The position numbers and the translations under genes are program-made. The notes beneath the pieces were generated by a model. That model saw only the letters and a program-made list of their open reading frames with translations, had not been told where the DNA came from and ran no database searches. A stretch of 64,000 nucleotides of DNA, taken from the NCBI RefSeq assembly GCF_000384215.1, contig NZ_KB913032.1, positions 1,885,021-1,949,020 on the forward strand. Reading direction: 5' to 3'. The DNA is from Amycolatopsis alba DSM 44262 (lineage in GTDB: Bacteria > Actinomycetota > Actinomycetes > Mycobacteriales > Pseudonocardiaceae). Positions 61,291-64,000 of the stretch are shown here, one piece after another; position 1 is the first letter of the stretch; each line of letters begins with the position of its first letter.

Positions 61291-62348
61291 CCGTGTCCAC
61301 TCCGACGAAGAAGGACCCCGAGATCCAGTCCTCCGTGGACGGCGGCTTCGGCAAGCGGTCGATCGGGCAGCGGCTGATCGGGGCCAACACGTTCTGGATC
61401 GCGCTGGTGCTGCTCGCGCTGGTCATCGTGTTCACCGCGATCGCGCCCGCCGAGTTCGCGACGCTGTTCACCTTCCAGACGCTGCTCATCGAGACCTCGG
61501 TGCTGCTGGTGCTCTCGGTCGGCATGACGTTCGTGATCATCACTTCGGGCATCGACCTGTCGGTCGGTTCCGTGCTGATCTTCGCGGGCATGGTGGCGGG
61601 CAAGACGATGGAGGCGCTGAGCCCGGACGGCGACGCGACCAAGGCCGGTTGGGGCGTCATCACCGCCGGACTGGTGGCCGCCGTCGTCGCGGGCACGATC
61701 TGGGGCCTGCTCAACGGTTTCCTGATCGCGGTGGCGAACATCCCGCCACTGATCGTCACGCTCGGCACGATGGGTGCCGCACTCGGCGCCGCGTACCTGC
61801 TGAACAACGGGTCCGACGTGCGCAGCGTGCCGACCGAGCTCAACAAGACGCTCGGCTACGGGACGTCGTTCGGCGGGGTGCCGAACCTGGTGCTGGTGGC
61901 CGTGGTGATCACCCTGATCGGCGCCTGGCTGTTGCACACCACCAAATTCGGCCGCTACACCTTCGCCGTCGGTTCCAACGCCGAGGGCGCGCGCCGGGCG
62001 GGCATCGGGGTGACCGCGCATCTGCTGAAGGTGTACACACTCACCGGTTTCCTGGCCGGTGTCGCCGGTTTCCTCTCGCTGGCGTACTACGCGTCGACGA
62101 CGATTTCGGCGCACACCACCGACAACCTCAACGCCATCGCCGCCACGGTGATGGGCGGCACGAGCCTCTTCGGCGGTGTCGGTTCGGTGCTGGGCACGGT
62201 GATCGGCGTGTTCATCCCGGCCGTGCTGAAGAAGGGCTTCAACATCACGCAGGTCCAGGACTTCTGGCAGATGATCGCGGTCGGCGCGGTGCTGATCGCC
62301 GCGGTCTGGTTCGACCAGCGGCGCCGTCGTCGCCGCAACTCTCGTTAG
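61287..62348 (+). CDS. Sugar ABC transporter permease (CUT2 type)
   Basis: A 353-residue RbsC-like permease with 8-10 predicted membrane helices from ~35 to 340. The family signature is MTFVIITSGIDLSVGSVLIF (in parts), with GLLNGFLIAVANIPPLIVTLGTM (in parts) and AVGSNAEGARRAGI as the ATPase-coupling segment. It ends in a run of Arg. GTG 61287 overlaps the ATPase stop (GTGA). It carries a monosaccharide, most likely mannose by context. Confidence 0.92.
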   Translation: MTVSTPTKKDPEIQSSVDGGFGKRSIGQRLIGANTFWIALVLLALVIVFTAIAPAEFATLFTFQTLLIETSVLLVLSVGMTFVIITSGIDLSVGSVLIFAGMVAGKTMEALSPDGDATKAGWGVITAGLVAAVVAGTIWGLLNGFLIAVANIPPLIVTLGTMGAALGAAYLLNNGSDVRSVPTELNKTLGYGTSFGGVPNLVLVAVVITLIGAWLLHTTKFGRYTFAVGSNAEGARRAGIGVTAHLLKVYTLTGFLAGVAGFLSLAYYASTTISAHTTDNLNAIAATVMGGTSLFGGVGSVLGTVIGVFIPAVLKKGFNITQVQDFWQMIAVGAVLIAAVWFDQRRRRRRNSR

Positions 62349-62379
62349 TTCTCCCTACGCACAAAGAGGTGCAATCCCC

Positions 62380-63369
62380 ATGAAGAAGACCCTGCTCGTC
62401 ACCGGCGCCGTCCTGTCCGCCGCCGCTCTGCTGACCGCCTGCGGTGGCGGCACGGTCGGCGGATCGTCCTCTGGCGACTCCGGCGCCAAGACCACCAGTA
62501 AGAAGCTGTCGCTGATTCCCGGTGTGCAGGCCGAGCCGTTCTACATCTCGATGCAGTGCGGTGCCGAGGCCGAGGCCAAGAAGTCCGGCTACGAGATCAC
62601 CACGCAGGCGCCGCAGAAGTTCGACGCGGCCATGCAGACCCAGCTGGTCAACGCGCTGGGCTCCAACCCGCCCGCCGCGCTGCTGATCGCGCCGACCGAC
62701 GCGCAGGCGATGCTCGCGCCGATCCAGCAGGTCAAGACCCGCGGCGCGAAGATCATCGAGGTCGACACCGCGCTGAAGGACACCAGCGTCGCGGAGTCGT
62801 CGATCTCCTCGGACAACGCCGAAGGCGGCAAGCTCGCCGCCAAGACGATGTCGGAACTGGCCGCGGGCAAGACCGGTTCGGTGCTGGTGCTCGACACCAT
62901 CGCGGGCACCTCGACCACGAACACCCGCGCGAAGGGCTTCGAGGACGAGCTGAAGAACTACCCGAACCTGAAGTCGGCGGGCGTGCAGTTCACCCAGAAC
63001 GAGCCCGACCAGGCCGCGTCCAAGGTGACCGCCGCGCTGGCGTCCACCCCGGACCTGATCGGCATCTTCGCGACCAACCTCAACACCGGTGAGGGCGCGG
63101 CGACCGGCCTGCGGAACGCGGGCAAGATCGGCGCCGTCAACCTGATCGGCTTCGACGCTTCGCCGTCGGAGATCGAGGGCCTGAAGAAGGGCGAGTACCA
63201 GGGCCTCATCGCGCAGGACCCGGCCGCCATCGGGCAGCAGGGTGTGCAGCAGGCCATCGCGGCGCTGGAGGGCAAGCCGGTGACGCGGAACCTGACCGCT
63301 TCGCTGCACTCGATCACGAAGGCGAACATGGACGCGAACGCGCAGTACTTCTACAAGCAGAGCTGCTGA
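62380..63369 (+). CDS. Sugar-binding lipoprotein of the CUT2 transporter
   Basis: A 329-residue lipoprotein: signal ending in lipobox LLTACG, a Gly/Ser linker, then a periplasmic-binding-protein fold (~42-329) with VQAEPFYISMQCGAEAEAKK (in parts), PTDAQAMLAPIQQVKTRGAKIIEVDTA (in parts) and LIGFDASPSEIEGLKKGEYQGLIAQDP (in parts). It captures the sugar outside and delivers it to the permease. AAAGAGGTG precedes ATG 62380. It is the last gene of the operon, and a hairpin follows. Confidence 0.92.
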   Translation: MKKTLLVTGAVLSAAALLTACGGGTVGGSSSGDSGAKTTSKKLSLIPGVQAEPFYISMQCGAEAEAKKSGYEITTQAPQKFDAAMQTQLVNALGSNPPAALLIAPTDAQAMLAPIQQVKTRGAKIIEVDTALKDTSVAESSISSDNAEGGKLAAKTMSELAAGKTGSVLVLDTIAGTSTTNTRAKGFEDELKNYPNLKSAGVQFTQNEPDQAASKVTAALASTPDLIGIFATNLNTGEGAATGLRNAGKIGAVNLIGFDASPSEIEGLKKGEYQGLIAQDPAAIGQQGVQQAIAALEGKPVTRNLTASLHSITKANMDANAQYFYKQSC

Positions 63370-63395
63370 CCCGCTTCCGGTCCCTGCCGTGCCGT

Positions 63396-63438
63396 GAAGG
63401 CCTCCTTGCCTACCCTGAAGGTAGGGAAGGAGGCCTTC
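63396..63438. repeat. GTGAAGGCC-family hairpin after the transporter operon
   Basis: GAAGGCCTCCTTGCCTACC (63396-63414) pairs with 63420-63438 with one mismatch and a CTGAA loop. It lies between the operon end and a convergent gene, so it probably acts as a terminator. Confidence 0.85.
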
Positions 63439-63439
63439 G

Positions 63440-63916
63440 CTACTTGCGGGCGACCACCCCAGCGGGCGCGAAGAGCGTCAGAGCCGCGTACAGCGCAGCG
63501 CCCCCACCAAGGTGCCCCAGCGCGTACACGTACTCGCCGTCCTCAAGCAGGTCCTCGGGCCCGGAACCGGTCCATTCGAGCCGGTAGTGCCACCAGTGCA
63601 TCCACCGCCCCACCCGGCGCTTCTCGCGCCACACCCGCAGCCGCGTCACCTCGGTCCACCGGACGTCGAAGATCCCCGCGACCGACAATCCTGAAGCGGA
63701 GATCACCAGAGAGACGGCCGACCGCCGGAGAGCGAGCAGGATCAACCCCGCGAAAACCACGCTGAGCAGGCCGAACACCTCCCCGGTCACCCCAGGCGTC
63801 GACAGCGCCACGACGACGGCCACCACCCCACCCACGCCGAAGACCACGAAACCGACCAGCGCGAGCCGACGCATCACGACGTCCAGGCGCAGCACCACAG
63901 CATCACCGGGGACCAT
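63440..63916 (-). CDS. Membrane protein with PH-like domain
   Basis: A 158-residue protein with two hydrophobic helices (~14-38 and 44-62), then a PH-like beta domain (LVISASGLSVAGIFDVRWTEVTRLRVW in parts, WHYRLEW, LEDGEYVYALGHLGGG). This resembles small actinobacterial PH-domain membrane proteins of unknown role. ATG 63916 was preferred; GTG 63946 is ten codons longer. Confidence 0.65.
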   Translation of the reverse strand: MVPGDAVVLRLDVVMRRLALVGFVVFGVGGVVAVVVALSTPGVTGEVFGLLSVVFAGLILLALRRSAVSLVISASGLSVAGIFDVRWTEVTRLRVWREKRRVGRWMHWWHYRLEWTGSGPEDLLEDGEYVYALGHLGGGAALYAALTLFAPAGVVARK

Positions 63917-63987
63917 GTCCGGAGCGTAACCGGCGAAACCACGCACCGAGGTTAGGATCCAGTCTTCGACGTCGCGGAGGAGGCCGG

Positions 63988-64000
63988 ATGACCACCCGTC
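63988..64000 (+). CDS. Start of a gene cut by the window edge
   Basis: ATG 63988 follows a strong GGAGGAGG site by about 5 bases and opens Met-Thr-Thr-Arg before the sequence ends. The identity cannot be told. Confidence 0.45.

Overview
The window is high-GC actinomycete chromosome with strong G/C bias at third codon positions, frequent GTG starts and many leaderless-type starts. I infer a member of the Pseudonocardiales, most likely Amycolatopsis-like. The evidence is gene content and order shared with the Mycobacterium tuberculosis Rv3028c-Rv3041c neighbourhood, DUF222/HNH genes, and long perfect intergenic hairpins. I saw no rRNA or tRNA gene, CRISPR array, insertion sequence or large secondary-metabolite assembly line.

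Layout. 0.3-9.6 kb: etfA/etfB, a DegV lipid-binding protein and the methylglucose-lipopolysaccharide (MGLP)-type glucan genes (methyltransferase, GH57 branching enzyme, GT4 glucosyltransferase), interrupted by a glutathione peroxidase and a trypsin-like protein. 9.7-13.4 kb: a 43-residue secreted peptide, a hairpin field, and the glyoxylate shunt (aceB, aceA) with its divergent RamB-type regulator. 14.9-20.6 kb: an NmrA-like reductase, ilvA, a NADAR protein, a hexapeptide acyltransferase (Rv3034c-like), a nucleoside hydrolase and an NlpC/P60 hydrolase. 20.6-40 kb: an accessory stretch of hydrolases, a TetX-like monooxygenase, small regulators (XRE, LexA-type, TetR, ECF sigma, AraC), GNAT and phosphotransferase genes, a DUF222/HNH gene and hypothetical proteins. 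39.2-43.8 kb: the Rv3037c-Rv3041c-like block resumes (THUMP-like protein, methyltransferase, enoyl-CoA hydratase, ABC ATPase).

43.9-45.1 kb: a cysteine catabolic operon (cysteine dioxygenase, rhodanese) preceded by a short leader peptide with a Cys near its end and a hairpin, which looks like a cysteine-sensing attenuator. 45.1-48.4 kb: a compact cassette in which two paralogous SseB-domain proteins flank two WXG100/EspC-like type VII secretion-type helical proteins; this is the least described system here. 48.4-55.6 kb: alpha-glucan phosphorylase, a zinc metallopeptidase lipoprotein, a thioredoxin/TPR co-chaperone, a MarR regulator and small proteins.

55.8-63.4 kb: a mannose module. A secreted GH92 alpha-mannosidase is divergent from a lacI-manA-ABC transporter operon, with three copies of the perfect palindrome GACAACGTTGTC: in front of the mannosidase, across the lacI start codon, and inside manA. 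The proposed logic is that the mannosidase frees mannose outside, the transporter imports it, ManA feeds mannose-6-phosphate to glycolysis, and the LacI protein controls both arms.
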